From assembly GCA_014529385.2 (NCBI GenBank), contig CM043969.1, forward strand, positions 9,649,001 to 9,713,000: a stretch of 64,000 nucleotides of DNA. The letters run 5' to 3'. The stretch is from Adiantum capillus-veneris (taxonomy: Eukaryota; Streptophyta; Polypodiopsida; Polypodiales; Pteridaceae). Position numbers and translations under genes: made by a program. A model generated the notes under the pieces. That model saw nothing but the letters and a program-made list of their open reading frames with translations. It had not been told where the DNA came from and did no database searches. Of the stretch, positions 35,501-48,893 are shown piece after piece; positions within the stretch are counted from its first letter, which is position 1, and every line of letters begins with the position of its first letter.

Positions 35501-38500
35501 GAGTTAGCTTGGACAAGTGGTGTACCTTGGAACCAAGCCCCCATGTAAAACCTATCATGGTCACTCCAAGTGGTAAGAAAGAATAACCTTTAAGATGTAG
35601 CCTTATAGGTTGGACAAGTGGTGGACCTTAACACCCACATATTCTTAATATAATGACATAGAGTGGAAAAGTGGTGAATCTTGAGACCAAATCACTCAGG
35701 CTACTACCAATAATAGCTTGGACAAGTGTTGGACCTTGAATGTAAACCCCTCATCTGCGACATATAGTGAGTTTAATGTTTTTCGATGGAGCCTAGCATC
35801 TTGGAGACATGGTGCAACTTGATTCTCGTCATGTTTCAATGCAGCCTATCTTGGACAAATGGTGGAGCATCCTTCTCTCCATGTTTCAATGGAGCTTAGC
35901 TTGGACAAGTGGTGAACCTTTGCTTCTCTGTCTGTTTCAATAGAGTTAGCTTGGACAAGTGGTGGAGCTTGGAACCAAACCCCCATGTAAAACCTATCAT
36001 GGTTACTCCAAGTGGTAAGAAAGAATAACCTTTAAGATATAAACTTATAGGTTGGAGAGGTGGTGGACCTTAACACCCACATATTCTTAATATAATGACA
36101 TAGAGTGGAAAAGTGGTGAATCTTGAGACAAAGCCACTCATGCTACTAGCGATAATAGCTTGGACAAGTATCGGCCCTTGAATGTAAACCCCCCATGTAC
36201 AAAATATCCTGGGTTTAAGGTATTTCAATGAAGCCTAGCATCTTGGAGACATGGTGCAGCTTGCTACTCTTCATTTTTCGATGGAGCCTATCTTGGACAA
36301 ATGGTGGAGCATCCTTCTCTCCATGTTTCAATGGACCCTAGCTTGGACAAGTGGTAGACCTTTGCTGATCTCTATGATTCAATAGAGTTAGCTTGGACAA
36401 GTGGTGGACCTTGGAACAAAACCCCCATGTAAAACCTATTATGGTCACTCCAAGTGGTGAGAAAGAATAACCTTTAAAATATAGCCTTATAGGTTGGACA
36501 AGTGGTGGACGTTAACACCCAAATATTCTTAATATAATGACATAGAGTGGGAAAGTGGTGAATCTTGAGACAAAACCACTCATGCTACTAGCGATAATAG
36601 CTTGGACAAGTGGTGAAACTTGAACGTAAACCCCCCATGTTTCAATAGACTTAGCTTCGACAAATGGTGGAGCATCGTTCTCTCCATCTTTCAATGGAGC
36701 CTAGCTTGGACAAGTAGTGGACCTTTGTTTCTCTCTAGGTTTCAATAGAGTTAGCTTGGACAAGTGGTGGACCTTGGAACCAAACCCCCATGTAAAACCT
36801 ATCATGCTCACTCCAAGTGTTGAGAAAGAATAACCTTAATGATATATCCTTATAGGTTGGACAGGTGGTGGACCTTAACACCCAGATATTCTTAATATAA
36901 TGGCATAGAGTGGAAAAGTGGTGAATCTTGAGAGCAAACTACTCATGCTACTAGCGATAATAGGTTGGACAAGTGGTGGACCTTGAATGTAAACTCCCCA
37001 TCTACGAAATATCGTGGGTTTAAGGTATTTAGATGGAGCCTAGCATCTTGGAGACATGGTGCACCTTGCTTCTCTTCATGTTTCAATGGAGCCTATCTTG
37101 GACAAATGTTGGAGCATCCTTCTCTCCATGTTTCAATGGACCCTAGCTTGCACAAGTGGTGGACCTTTGCTCCTCTCTATGTTTCAATAGAGTTAGCTTG
37201 GACAAGTGGTGGACCTTGGAACCAAACCCCAATGTAAAACCTATCATGGTCACTCCAAGTCGTGAGAAAGAATTACCTTTAAGATATAGCCTTATAGGTT
37301 GGACAAGTGGTGGACCTTAACACCCAGATATCCTTAATATAATGACATAGAGTGATAAAGTGGTGAATCTTGAGACAAAACCACTCATGCTACTAGCGGT
37401 AATAGCTTGGACAAGTGGTGGACCTTGAACGTAAACCCCCCATGTTTCAATAGAGTTAGCTTCGAGAAATGATGGAGCATCCTTCTCTCCATGTTTCAAT
37501 GGAGCCTAGCTTAGACAAGTGGTGGACCTTTGCTTCTCTCTATAATTCAATAGAGTTAGCTTGGACAAGTGATGGAACTTGAAACCAAACCCCCATGTAA
37601 AACCTATCATGGTCACTCCAAGTGGTAAGAAAGAATAACCTTTAAGATGTAGCCTTATAGGTTGTACAAGTGCTGGACCTTAACACCCACATATTCTTAA
37701 TATAATGACATAGAGTGGAAAAGTGGTGAATCTTGAGACCAAACCACTCAGGCTACTACCAATAATAGCTTGGAAAAGTGTTGGACCTTGAATGTAAACC
37801 CCTCATCTACGACATATCATGGGTTTAATGTTTTTCGATGGAGCCTAGCATCTTGGAGACATGGTGCAACTTGCTTCTCGTCATGTTTCAATGGAGCCTA
37901 TCTTGGACAAATGGTGGAGCATCCTTCTCTCCATGTTTCAATGGAGCCTAGCTTGGAAAAGTGGTGGAACTTTGCTTCTCTCTCTGTTTCAATAGAGTTA
38001 GCTTGGACAAGTGGTGGAGCTTGGAACCAAACCCCCATATAAAACCTATCATGGTCACTCCAAGTGATAAGAAAGAATAACCTTTAAGATATAGACTTAT
38101 AGGTTGGACAAGTGGTGGACCTTGAATATAAACCCCCCATCTACGAAATATGGTGGGTTTAAGGTATTTAAATGGACCCTAGCATCTTGGAGACATGGTG
38201 CACCTTGCTTCTCTTCATGTTTCAATGGAGCCTATCTTGGACAAATGGTGGAGCATCGTTCTCTCCATGTTTCAATGGACCCTAGCTTGGACAAGTGGTG
38301 GACCTTTGCTTCTCTCTATGTTTCAATAGAGTATGCTTGGACAAGTGGTGGACCTTGTAACCAAACCCCAATGTAAAACCTATCATGGTCACTCCAAGTC
38401 GTGAGAAAGAATAACCTTTAAGATATAGTCTTATAGGTTGGACAAGTGGTGGACCTTAACACCCAAATATTCTTAACATAATGACATAGAGTGAAAAAGT

Positions 38501-41500
38501 GGTGAATCTTGAGACAAAACCACTCATGCTACTAGCGATAATAGCTTTGACAAGTGGTGGACCTTGAACGTAACCCCCATGTTTCAATAGAGTTAGCTTC
38601 GACAAATGGTGGAGCATCCTTCTCTCCATGTTTCAATGGACCTAGCTTGGACAAGTGGTGGACCTTTGCTTCTCTCTATGATTCAATAGAGTTAGCTTGG
38701 ACAAGTGGTGGACTTGGAACCAACCCCCATGTAAAACCTATCATGGTCACTCCAAGTGGTACGAAAGAATAACTTTTAGATGTAGCCTTATAGGTTGGAC
38801 AAGTGGTGGACCTTAACACCCACATATTCTTAATATAATGACATAGAGTGGAAAAGTGGTGAATCTTGAGACCAAACCACTCACGCTACTACCAATAATA
38901 GCTTGGACAAGTGTTCGACCTTGAATGTAAACCCCCCATCTACGACAATATCGTGGGTTTTAATGTTTTTCGTGGAGCCTAGCATCTTGGAGACATGGTG
39001 CAGCTTGCTTCTCGTCATGTTTCAATGGAGCCTATCTTGGACAAATGGTGGAGCATCCTTCTCTCCATGTTTCAATGGAGCCTAGCTTGGACAAGTGGTG
39101 GACCTTTGCTCCTCTCTATGTTTCAATAGAGTTAGCTTGGACAAGTGGTGGACCTTGGAACATAACCCCCATATAAAACCTATCATGTCACTCAATGGGT
39201 TAGAAAGAATAACCTTTAAGATATAGACTTATAGGTTGGACAAGTGGTGGACCTTAACACCCAATATTCTTAATATAATGACATAGAGTGGAAAAGTGGT
39301 GAATCTTGAGACAAAACCACTCATGCTACTAGCGAAATAGCTTGGACAAGTGGTGGCCCTTGAATGTAAACCCCCCCATGTACAAAATATCCTGGTTTAA
39401 GGTATTTCGATGAAGCCTAGCATCTTGGAGACATGGTGCAGCTTGCTTCTCTCAATGTTTCGATGGAGCCTATCTTGGCACAAATGGGGGATCAGTCCTT
39501 CTTAAATGTTTCAATGGCCCCTAGATTGGACAAGTGGTGGACCTTTGCTTTCTCTCATAGTTTTCATAGGTTACCTTTGGACCAAAGTGGTGACCTTGGA
39601 CCAAACCCCCATGTAAAACATATCATGGTCATTCAAAGTGGTGAGAAATAATACCCTTTAGATCTAGCCTTATAGGTTGGACAAGTGGTCGACCTAAAAC
39701 CTAGATCTTCTTAATATAATGACATAGAGTGGAAAAGTGGTGAATCTTGAGACCAAACCACTCATGCTAAGGATAATAGCTTGGACAAGTGGTGACCTTG
39801 AATGTAAACCCCCCATGTACAAAATATCATGGGTTTAAGGTATTTCAATGGAGCCTAGCATCTTGGAGACATGGTGCAACTTGCTTCTCTTCATGTTTCA
39901 ATGGAGCCTATCTTTGACAAATGGTGGAGCATCCTTCTCTCCATGTTTCAATGGAGCCTAGCTTGAACAAGTGGTGGACCTTTGCTTCTCTCTATGTTTC
40001 AATAGATTTAGCTTGGACAAGTGGCGGGCCTTGTAACCAAACTCCCATGTAAAACCTATCATGGTAACTCCAAGTGGTGAGAAAGAATAAAGTTTAAGAT
40101 ATAGCCTTATATGTTGGACCTTAGCACCCAGATATTCTTAATATAATGACATAGAGTGGAAAAGTGGTGAATTTTGAGACCAAACCACTCATGCTACTAT
40201 AGATAATAGGTTGGACAAGTGGTGGACCTTGAATGTAAACCCGCCATGTACGAAATATCATGGGTTTAAGGTATTTCAATGGAGATTAGCATCTTGGAGA
40301 CATGGTGTAGCTTGCTTCTCTTCATGTTTCAATGGAGCGTATCTTGGACAAATGGTGGAGCATCCTTCTCTCCAGTTTCAATGACCTTAGCAATTGGACA
40401 CTGGACTGGTGGAGTTATGTTTCAATAGAGTTTATCTTGGACAAGTGGTGGACCTTGGAACCAACCCCCATGTAAAACCTTCATGGTCACTCCAAGTGGT
40501 GCCCTTGCTTCTCTTTATGTTTCAATAGAGTTAGCTTGGACAAGTGGTGGACCTTGGAACCAAACCCCCATGTAAAACCTATCATGGTCACTCCAAGTGG
40601 TGAGAAAGAATAACCCTTAAGATATAGCCTTATAGGTTGGACAAGTGGTGGACCTTAACACCCAAATATTCTTAATATAATGACATAGAGTGAAAAAGTG
40701 GTGAATCTTGAGACCAAACCACTCATGCTACTAGCGTTAATAGGTTGGACAAGTGGTGGACCTTGAATGTAAACCCCCCATGTTTCAATAGAGTTAGCTT
40801 CGACAAATGGTAGAGCATCCTTCTCTCCATGTTTCAATGGAGCCTAGCTTGGACAAGTGGTGGACCTTTGTTTCTCTCTATGTTTCAATAGAGTTAGCTT
40901 GGACAAGTGGTGGACCTTGGAACCAAACCCCCATGTAAAACATATCATGGACATTTCAAGTGGTGAGAAATAATACCCTTTAAGATATACCCTTATAGGT
41001 TGGACAAGTGGTCGACCTTAACACACAGATCTTCTTAACGTAATGACATAGAGTGGAAAAGTGGTGAATCTTGAGACCAAACCACTCATGCTACTAGAGA
41101 TAATAGGTTGGACAAGTGGTGGACCTTGAATGTAAACTCCCATGTACAAAATATCGTGGGTTTAAGGTATTTCAATGGATCTTAGCATCTTGGAGACATG
41201 GTGCAGCTTGCTTCTCTTCATGTTTCAATGGAGCCTATCTTGGACAAATGGTGGAGCATCCTTCTCTCCATGTTTCAATGGACCCTAGCTTGGACAAGTG
41301 GTGGACCTTTGCTTCTCTCTATGTTTCAATAGAGTTAGCTTGGACAAGTGGTGGACCTTGGAACCAAACCCCCATGTAAAACCTATCATGGTCATTCCAA
41401 GTGGTCAGAAAGAATACCCTTTAAGATATAGCCTTATAGGTTGGACAAGTGGTGGACCTTAACACCCAGATCTTCTTAATATAATGACATAGAGTGGAAA

Positions 41501-42375
41501 AGTGGTGAATCTTGAGACCAAACCACTCATGCTACTAGTGATAATAGGTTGGACAAGTGGTGGACCTTGAATGTAAACCCCCCATACGAAATATCATGGG
41601 TTTTAAGATATTTCAATGGAGCCTAGCATTTTGGAGACATGGTGCAGCTTGCTTCTCTTCATGTTTCAATCGAACCTGGCTTGGACAAATGGTGGAGCAT
41701 CCTTCTCTCCATGTTTCAATGGAGCCTAGCTTGGACAAGTGGTGGACCTTTGATTCTCTCTATGTTTCAATAGAGTTAGCTTGGACAAGTGGTGGACCTT
41801 GGAACCAACCCCTATGTAAAACCTATCATGTGCATTCCAAGTGGTGGTAAATAATACCATTTAGATATAGCCTTATAGGTTGGACAAGTGGTGGACCTTA
41901 ACACCCAGATCTTCTTAATATAATGACATAGAGTGGAAAAGTGGTGAATCTTGAGACCAAACCACTCATGCTACTAGGGATAATAGGTTGGACAAGTGGT
42001 GGACCTTGAATTTAAACCCCACATATACAAAATATCGTGGGTTTAAGGTATTTCAATGGAGCCTAGCATCTCAAAGACATGGTGCATATTGCTTCTCTTC
42101 ATGTTTCAATGGAGCCTATTTTGGACAAATGGTGGAGCATCCTTCTCTCCATGTTTCAATGGACCCTAGATTGGACAAGTGGTGGACCTTTGCTTCTCTC
42201 TATGTTTCAATATAGTTAGCCTATATTAGACAATTAGTAGACCTCGAATCTCTCCATGTTGTCTAGAGCTGAGCTTGGACAAGTGGTGGACCTTACTTCT
42301 CCCTTCCCTTAGTTTACTAGCTTAAAAGATCACTATGTATACTTGCTTAGATCTAACTTGAACAAGTGGTGGACC
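32520..42375 (+). repeat. Main sense array: about 23 units of 362 or 440 bp
   Basis: Anchoring on TTATAGGTTGGACAAG gives unit starts near 32745, 33165, 33525, 33961, 34403, 34767, 35180, 35602, 36046, 36488, 36850, 37287, 37660, 38098, 38430, 38790, 39228, 39674, 40110, 40632, 41000, 41441 and 41878. Long units are about 440 bp. Short units of about 362 bp lack the TATCGTGGGTTTAAGG block and its neighbours. Each unit holds several forward copies of TTGGACAAGTGGTGGACCTT, three of them in adjacent 50-bp monomers joined by CTTCTCTCCATGTTTCAATGG. The units' 90-codon plus frames and 60-codon minus frames are repeat artefacts. The array ends about 75 bases before a coding exon at 42448. Confidence 0.95.
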
Positions 42376-42447
42376 TTGTATTCACACAAACTTAATCCAT
42401 TACAAAAAAGTATATGCTAAAATAACATTTGGTTTTTTTTGTTTCAG

Positions 42448-45192
42448 GAAAGATGGCTCCAAAAAAACAGGTTGCAAGGTTGCTGTCTCAGTTGACTATA
42501 CTTGCAATGATCTTAGGAAATGGTATTTGGACATACATGGTATAGAGGGTGCACAATTTCATAAGGTGCATCTATTTATTGCCAAAAAGGAGAATGACAG
42601 CTTGTTTGAAGATGTTGGACAAGTTGTGGAAGCATCTGTCTCTGTAGTTGATAGTCATCCGGAGGTGGAATGCATTGACATTCTAGTTCCAATGAATCTA
42701 GAATTTCAACTATCTCCAGGAGCATATGCATTGGAGCGCATGTCTAGAAACAAAGAAGAGACAATGTTTTCTCGAGGATGGAAGTTTGCAGAATCAAATC
42801 CAAACATCACAGCAGATCAACTTCAAAGCTCCATCATTGCCACACTACAACGAAAAAAGGTGAAAGCTTCACGACCACCATCCACAAAGAAGCAAGCAAA
42901 AGTGCAAAAAGTAGAGCTAAGCGAACTAGTTCCATTTTGGATGTAGACAAGGCATCTTTGGCATCCTCATCAACAGAGGGTTCAATGTCAAAGATGAGAA
43001 TTGTGGATCCAGATGTTTTAGAAGCTGAGGCCATGAAAGGACAAGAAAAAGATACAGGTGGAATGAATAAGTACATAAATTATTTTCCTTTCCAATATAG
43101 GGAATTTGATATCCCTATTCAAAATTGTTGGCTTGCTCCTGATCACTATAATGCACGTATTATGGATAAAAAACACGCTGAAAGTGTGTTATTTGGATTT
43201 TCACGGAGTACGACCAAGCCTGCAGCATGTGCATATTTGATGCCTGTTCGAAATGCAAAATCAAAGAAGGGGACTCCTTTGGCAGTAGAAGAGGTAGAGG
43301 AGCAAAAAATTAAAGATTATCATTATTGGATTCTTGATGGGCAGCATTCAATCTATGCTGCAAAAGTTTTGCTTCACAATGAACAAAACAACAAAGAGAT
43401 ATTTGAAAGACTGATTAGCGTGTATAAATTTAGAAAGGCTCGCATTGTTGTGAATGCTCCTCCATTTGTTGCAACTGCTATATCTGCCATTGCAAATGAG
43501 GAGGCTCAGGCATTGTATGTCAAGCAACCTTACAGCCAAATATTGAGACATTTACGGAGTCAATGGATCTTCTCAGGACGACCACCAAAGGCAGCAAGTG
43601 GAATTGCAGAGGGACATGCATCTCGTGCCGGATGGGATGTAAGTTATTTTCTTTGTCTTTTTGATAGTGTTTAATTAACAAATCTTGCTCAATAGTTTAA
43701 TTATTTCTCTATTTCTTTTTAGGCTTTTCTTCGATTGGCAAGAATGAGTGCAGCAGCAAGTTGGATTGCTAAACAGGCACACATGGTCACGTACTCTGAT
43801 TTAGTTTATGATTGCTGGATAGAAATCATTGAAAAGCTAGAAGAGGAGAATAAGAAACCCCCAACAACTGTATTTAGATACCTTTGTGGCCTTGAGGAAT
43901 CAGAGGTAAAGACTATTCAAGAAGAGATTAGAGATGAGAAGATTTTACTGTCAAAGAGTGCAAAGGATGGTGATGCAACTGACATGTATGATCGAATCAA
44001 GCAGTTGAAGCAAGACAAATTGATTCAAGATGCACTTCTTGAAGGCTTCAACAATTTGAATGAGTCTTCACCATGTAAAGACTGGGAGGAGGTGGTCAAA
44101 ATGTATAACATCAATGATGTTGTTTATAAAACAATTTTAATGCTATGCGAGGAATGGATCAAATCTAGTTTGACGCGTGGAACAAAGAAAATGGCTTTTC
44201 CAGATGGAGCAATAAAATACATGCAATGGGCAATTCACCTTCAAAAGGAGAAAACTGAGCCTAGAGATTTGCCATGGTCAATCTATGTGGTGAGCCTACA
44301 AATGGAAGGCAATCTCTACTTGATGCGCCACTTCAATAATAAAGTGCCTATTGGCTTATGTGTTTTAGATATGACAAAAAACGTTGGAGGCAATTTGAAG
44401 TGGAGTGAGGAGACATTTAACAATGCTTTGGATGGGATCTTGGCTATTGCTGGAGGGTCAACAGATCCTGGATTTGTCTTTCTTGCATTTGTGGATTTCA
44501 CTAACTTCACAAAATTGCAATGTGCCTTTCACGCCATGGGAGATAATCTGAGCTACCATTGTTGTGGTGCATTGCATCACTTTCCATCAGCTCCTTGCAA
44601 AGGAGCAATTCAATTCCTAACAGTTATTGCCTTCTTGGGACAAGGCAATGCATTTGAAGACCTGAGAAGAAGATCAGAGGAACATCCCATGCCAATTGAT
44701 TGTTCTCTTCTTCAAGTAGCAGATAACGATATGTCAGATTTGCAATATTTGGAGGCCAAAAAAAGAGCTTTGGTCAAGCACTACATTCGTACATATTGTT
44801 TTGAAGACCGCAAGCTTGTTGATGTTTTTGGTGATGGCTCCTTGGTTGCACAAGAAGGAATACAACAGAAAAAAGAAGTTATATGCTTAATTGATAGTGT
44901 GGAGGAGGCAAAAAACGTGGAGACCATGCTGCTAGACTTTGCTAAGTCTCATGAAGATATAGAAAAATGGGCTGGACTTCAACAATCCACTTCGCAATCA
45001 GATGACATTGTGCCTGTTACAGAGGAGTGCTCTCCACAAAGAGAAGAAGAACAAACAACAACATCCTCTGTCAATGGAGGACTTTTTGGAAATGGAGACA
45101 CGTATGTTTTGAGTTTCTTGTGCATGTTAGTGTTTCTTGTTACTGATTTGATACTCTTAATGTTAGATTTTGCTTTATATAGTATTGATTGA
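42448..45192 (+). CDS. ParB/DGQHR-like protein with methyltransferase-like C terminus
   Basis: Exon 1 starts after TTTTTTGTTTCAG (42447). Its frame (DGSKKTGCKVAVSVDYTCND onward) has no ATG until 42527, so an upstream exon is implied. At an A5 run (42906-42910) the coding frame shifts by one base; a missing A would account for it. Downstream is a ParB/DGQHR-fold-like region with ILDGQHSIYAAK (43330-43362), where DGQHR enzymes have Arg instead of Ser. An 84-base intron, GTAAG to TTTTTAG (43639-43722, phase 0), joins exon 2. Exon 2 has a helical middle and a C-terminal part with FVFLAFVDFTNF and then LVDVFGDGS (44815-44841), arranged like the catalytic and SAM motifs of beta-class DNA methyltransferases but without DPPY. 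ParB-methyltransferase fusions are known from phages and bacteria; the relation is my inference. A GTATG donor at 45102 may end the exon before the TGA at 45192. Confidence 0.55.
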
Positions 45193-47694
45193 GTTTGTAT
45201 TTTTTATCTCAAGCATTCAAGGTTTGAATGTAAATAATAAATTACTTGAGTTTTTGAATGGTGGATCTTTAGACTAAAACTATAACATTTAATACTCACA
45301 AAGACTTAATTACTTAAGAGCTTGAACTCAATAAGTTTTGGACCTTTTATCAATACCCCCTTGATATGATACATTAGATCGTAGCATGGTTAAATGGTGA
45401 TGCTTCATAAATTGAACCTAGCTTAGACAGGTGTTGGAGCCTAAATTTAAACTAACCTTGCTAGAAGGGAGCTTATGTTTGGACTTTGAGAACTAGCATA
45501 AGTAATCAATTAGAGCATAGATTAGACATGTGGTGGTGGCCTTAGAGACCAAAATCTTAATGAGCTTGGAAAGGTATTTAAGTACTGCAATTTACTTAGT
45601 TTTAGTACTCATTAAATGCATAGCTTGACAAAAGGTGGACCTTACATGGATCCTAATTTCAAGAGGTGTGGTAGACCTTCAAAACCAAGATCATATAGCT
45701 TGGACATGTGGTGGACCTTGCATGGAGACTAGTTTAGACAAGTGTGGTACACCTTGTAACCAACACCCATTTGTTATATTAGCTTGGACAAGTGGTGGAC
45801 CTTGCTTTTATGTTTCAATGGAGCATATTTTGGACAGGTGGTAGACCTTGTTTCTCTCCATGCTTCAATGGAGAGAAACATTAGCTTGGACAAGTGGTGG
45901 ACCTTGTTTTTATGTTTTAAAGGAGCATATTTCGGACAAGTGGTAGACATTGTTTCTCTCCATGGTTCAATGGAACCCACCTTAGACAAGTGAAGTACCT
46001 TGAAACCAAACCCCCATAATACAACCTACTAAATAGGTTGGAAAATTGGTGGTATATGAAACCATCCATGATAGAGCATAGTATAGGTGAAAACGTAGTG
46101 GTCCTTATATCAATTACCCATGCATAGCTTGGACAAGTGGTGGACCTTGATTCTCTCTATGTTTCAATGGATCCTATCTTGGACTAAGATATATCTTACT
46201 TATTCCATGCTTCAATGGATTGTAGCTTGGATAAGGAGTGGACCTTCAAACAAAACTCCACAGCATAGCATATATTAACAATTCATGGGTTTTATAGAGA
46301 TTTTCTTGCCTATTTTGGAGAGTTGGTACACCTTTATTCTCCATTCTTCAATGGATCTGAGGTTGGACAAGCGGAGCTGGAGAAGTGGTCAACCTTAAAA
46401 TGAAACCTCCCATGCTACAACCCATCATAGATCGTATATGTAGTGGACCTTGAAACTCTTTTATGTCCCTAGCTTAGAGAAGCATTGCACTCTTTATTAT
46501 CTCCATACATGAAGGCAAGGTTGGACAAGTGGTGGACCTTCAAACCAGAATCTCTATGCAATAATAGGCAAGTGGTGGAGCTTGTTTTCTCCATGTTCCA
46601 ATGGAGCCTAGCTTAGACAAACAATGGAGCTTGCTTCTCTCCATGTTTCAATGGATCCTAGCTTAGAAAAGTGGGTGGAGCTTTGATTCTCTCCATGTTC
46701 CAATGGACCATAGCTTAGACAAGTGGTAGACCGTGAAAAACCCCCCCGTATACAACATATTATGGGGTTTTCATGTTTCAATGGCACCTAGCTTGGACAA
46801 ATGGTAGAGCTTGCTTCTCTTTATGTTTCAATGGATCCAATCTTAGCCAAGTGGTGGACCTTGAAACAAGAATCCCCCCCCCCCCCCATGTACAACGTAT
46901 TATGGGTTTTGAAAGCACTGGGAGAAAATAATAGCTTTGATAAGTGGTGGACCTTGCTTCTCTCCATGCTTCAATGGAGCCGAGGTTGGACACATGTTGG
47001 AGAGAAGATGGTTGCCCATGAAATAAGACCATGCATGCTATAATCAATCATATGTTGTACACATGGTGGACCTTGCAATTGTTTTATATGCCTAACTTGG
47101 ACAAGTGGAGGACCCTTGATTACCTCCAGATATCAACAACAAGCCAAGTTTGGACAAGTGTAGTACCACCAAACCAGAATCTCTATGCTACAATAGAGTA
47201 TAGGTAGGACACGCGAGTGAACCTTGATATCAAACCATCCATGCTACTAGAGATGATAGGTTTCACATGTGGTGGAACCTTGTATCAATGTTCTATGTGT
47301 AGTTTTTGACTAGTGATAGACCTTGAAACTAATCCCTCTAGGCTACAAGAAAAAAGAGATGGATGAGGAGGCTAGACTACTTTTGTTGCATCAATGCATC
47401 CCATGTTACCACATATACTATAGGGTTCTTGGATAAGTGTTGGATCTTGTGTCAATGCTCCATGTCTAGCTTGGACAAGTGGTGGACCTTGGTTCTCTCT
47501 ATGCTTCAAATGGGCAATAGATTGGAGACACAGTGGCCTTTTTTTTCCAATGATTTTATTTTTTGGAAACCTTGGAGGCACCATGTAAGAGGCACTCTAA
47601 GTCTTCCATACAATGACCTATTGGACTATAAAATAATGATATCTTTCTTTGATATTGTCATTATTTTATGCATAATATTTTCTTCTTTTTGCAG
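45193..47694 (+). repeat. Intron-like DNA with degenerate sense copies of the motif
   Basis: Forward copies of TTGGACAAGTGGTGGACCTT and decayed forms occur throughout (for example 45783, 45888, 46133, 46522, 47467), mixed with CTCTCCATGTTTCAATGG monomer remnants but without regular long units. A run of about 14 C lies at 46874-46887. No coding block is seen until 47695. Confidence 0.85.
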
Positions 47695-48251
47695 ACACAA
47701 AGGAGTTAAGTGATATAAAAACTAGATGTATTTCACACTATGATTGGCATGAAGATCCTTTTGGGACACCAACTTTTCCTATTCCCAAAGATGTAATTTT
47801 CCATATTAACGGTGTGGATTTTGAAGTGCGACTTTCATGTATTGAAGGAGCTGGTTATGGGCTATTTGTGCATACTACCCTGGAAAGTGGTTTGACTATT
47901 CTAAACTATGGAGGGCATAAGTATAGATTTCAAGACTGGAAAAAGATATGCAAAATTTTTCCAAGAGCTTATAAATATTCTCTTCTAGAGGATCCAAACA
48001 TAGAAGAAGAGGAAGATCAATCATACATTATTGGTTGTGTAGAAGAAGGAAACGTGTCGGGCTATATAAATAGTTCTCACAGTACAAATGTCCTAACCAA
48101 CGTACGCTATACATTTGATCCAAATTTGCCACCTTGGCATAAATGCACCTCTTCACACATCAAGTCAGAAGAATATGGCCATGTATGCATTGAGACTATT
48201 TGTCAAGTTGAAGCAGGAGAAGAGTTGTTTGCTGACTATAACTTTACTTGA
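47695..48251 (+). CDS. SET-domain coding block (histone methyltransferase-like)
   Basis: Begins after TTCTTTTTGCAG (47694) and is open to TGA at 48249-48251. The block has no methionine at all, so it must be spliced to an upstream exon. SET hallmarks in order: GAGYGLFVHTTLESG and ILNYGG at the N terminus, YINSSHSTNVLTNV (the pseudoknot NHS..N motif, here SHSTN), and AGEELFADYNF at the C terminus. SET domains methylate lysine using SAM. The core is short and the NH of the NHS motif is altered, so activity is uncertain. The acceptor phase does not match the donor at 45102 without a one-base change. A donor-like GTAAAG follows at 48256 with a phase matching the next block, two codons after the TGA. 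Confidence 0.7.
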
Positions 48252-48893
48252 CATTGTAAAGTATTGTACATGGATGGAAATCTCAAGTACATGCATCATT
48301 TTCATTTTTCATGGATGAAATCTCAAGTGAATATAACATTTGATTATTGTTTAGTTTATGCTCAACGAGAATCTAAGTGCTCTTATGCTTTGTGTGTTGT
48401 CTAACTTATTTGACTACCTTGGCCATAGAATCTTGATTCTACTCTAGATTTGTGATAAATCTTACCAAAATTTAATCAATGTCTAGGTTGGACAAGTGGT
48501 GGGGCTTCAAACATTACTGTCTTAAACAAGTGGAGTTATCTTACTTGAATAAGTGGTGGCCTTTGAATCCAAATCTAAGCCAAATCTCTAATTGTTTGCT
48601 TGTAGTCTAGGTTGGACATTTGGTGGACCTTGTATCCATGTTTCCTCAACAAGGGTGGCTTTTAGTTTTCACTTTAAGTACTCATCTTTAATAAAGTGTA
48701 GGATGGAAAATGTTGAGTTAGTAGATTGTATTTTAGACAAGTGGTGTTTGGTGTACGAATGCTGAAAATGGTTGCAAGGATTCTAACAACGACTTTACCT
48801 TAAATAAATTTCTTACTAGGAGTTCTACATATAAATATGGTGAATAAAATTCTAGTGGTTTTGAGATACCATTTGTGTGTGTGTTTTTCTTAG
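48252..48893 (+). repeat. Intron-like DNA with sense motif copies
   Basis: Decayed forward copies near 48487, 48613 and 48731 (GGTTGGACAAGTGGTGGGGC and similar). It ends at the acceptor TTTTTCTTAG (48893). Confidence 0.75.

Noticed and set aside
33634..42215. Several 87-97-codon plus-strand frames starting MDKWWTLN or MVDLE and 60-codon minus frames starting MKHGE, repeated across the array
   Set aside because: They are the same stretch of the 440- or 362-bp unit read repeatedly. Many units have lost the frame, and there is no start context or family resemblance.
32520..42375. CRISPR-like look: regular repeats, a GTTTCAAT element and about 30-base spacings
   Set aside because: The spacers are themselves repeats, unit lengths are hundreds of bases, and the setting is plant nuclear DNA with introns and retroelements.
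42453..42545. ATG GCT CCA at 42453 as the start of the ParB-like gene
   Set aside because: That frame stops at about 42545. The good coding frame passes through without using this ATG.
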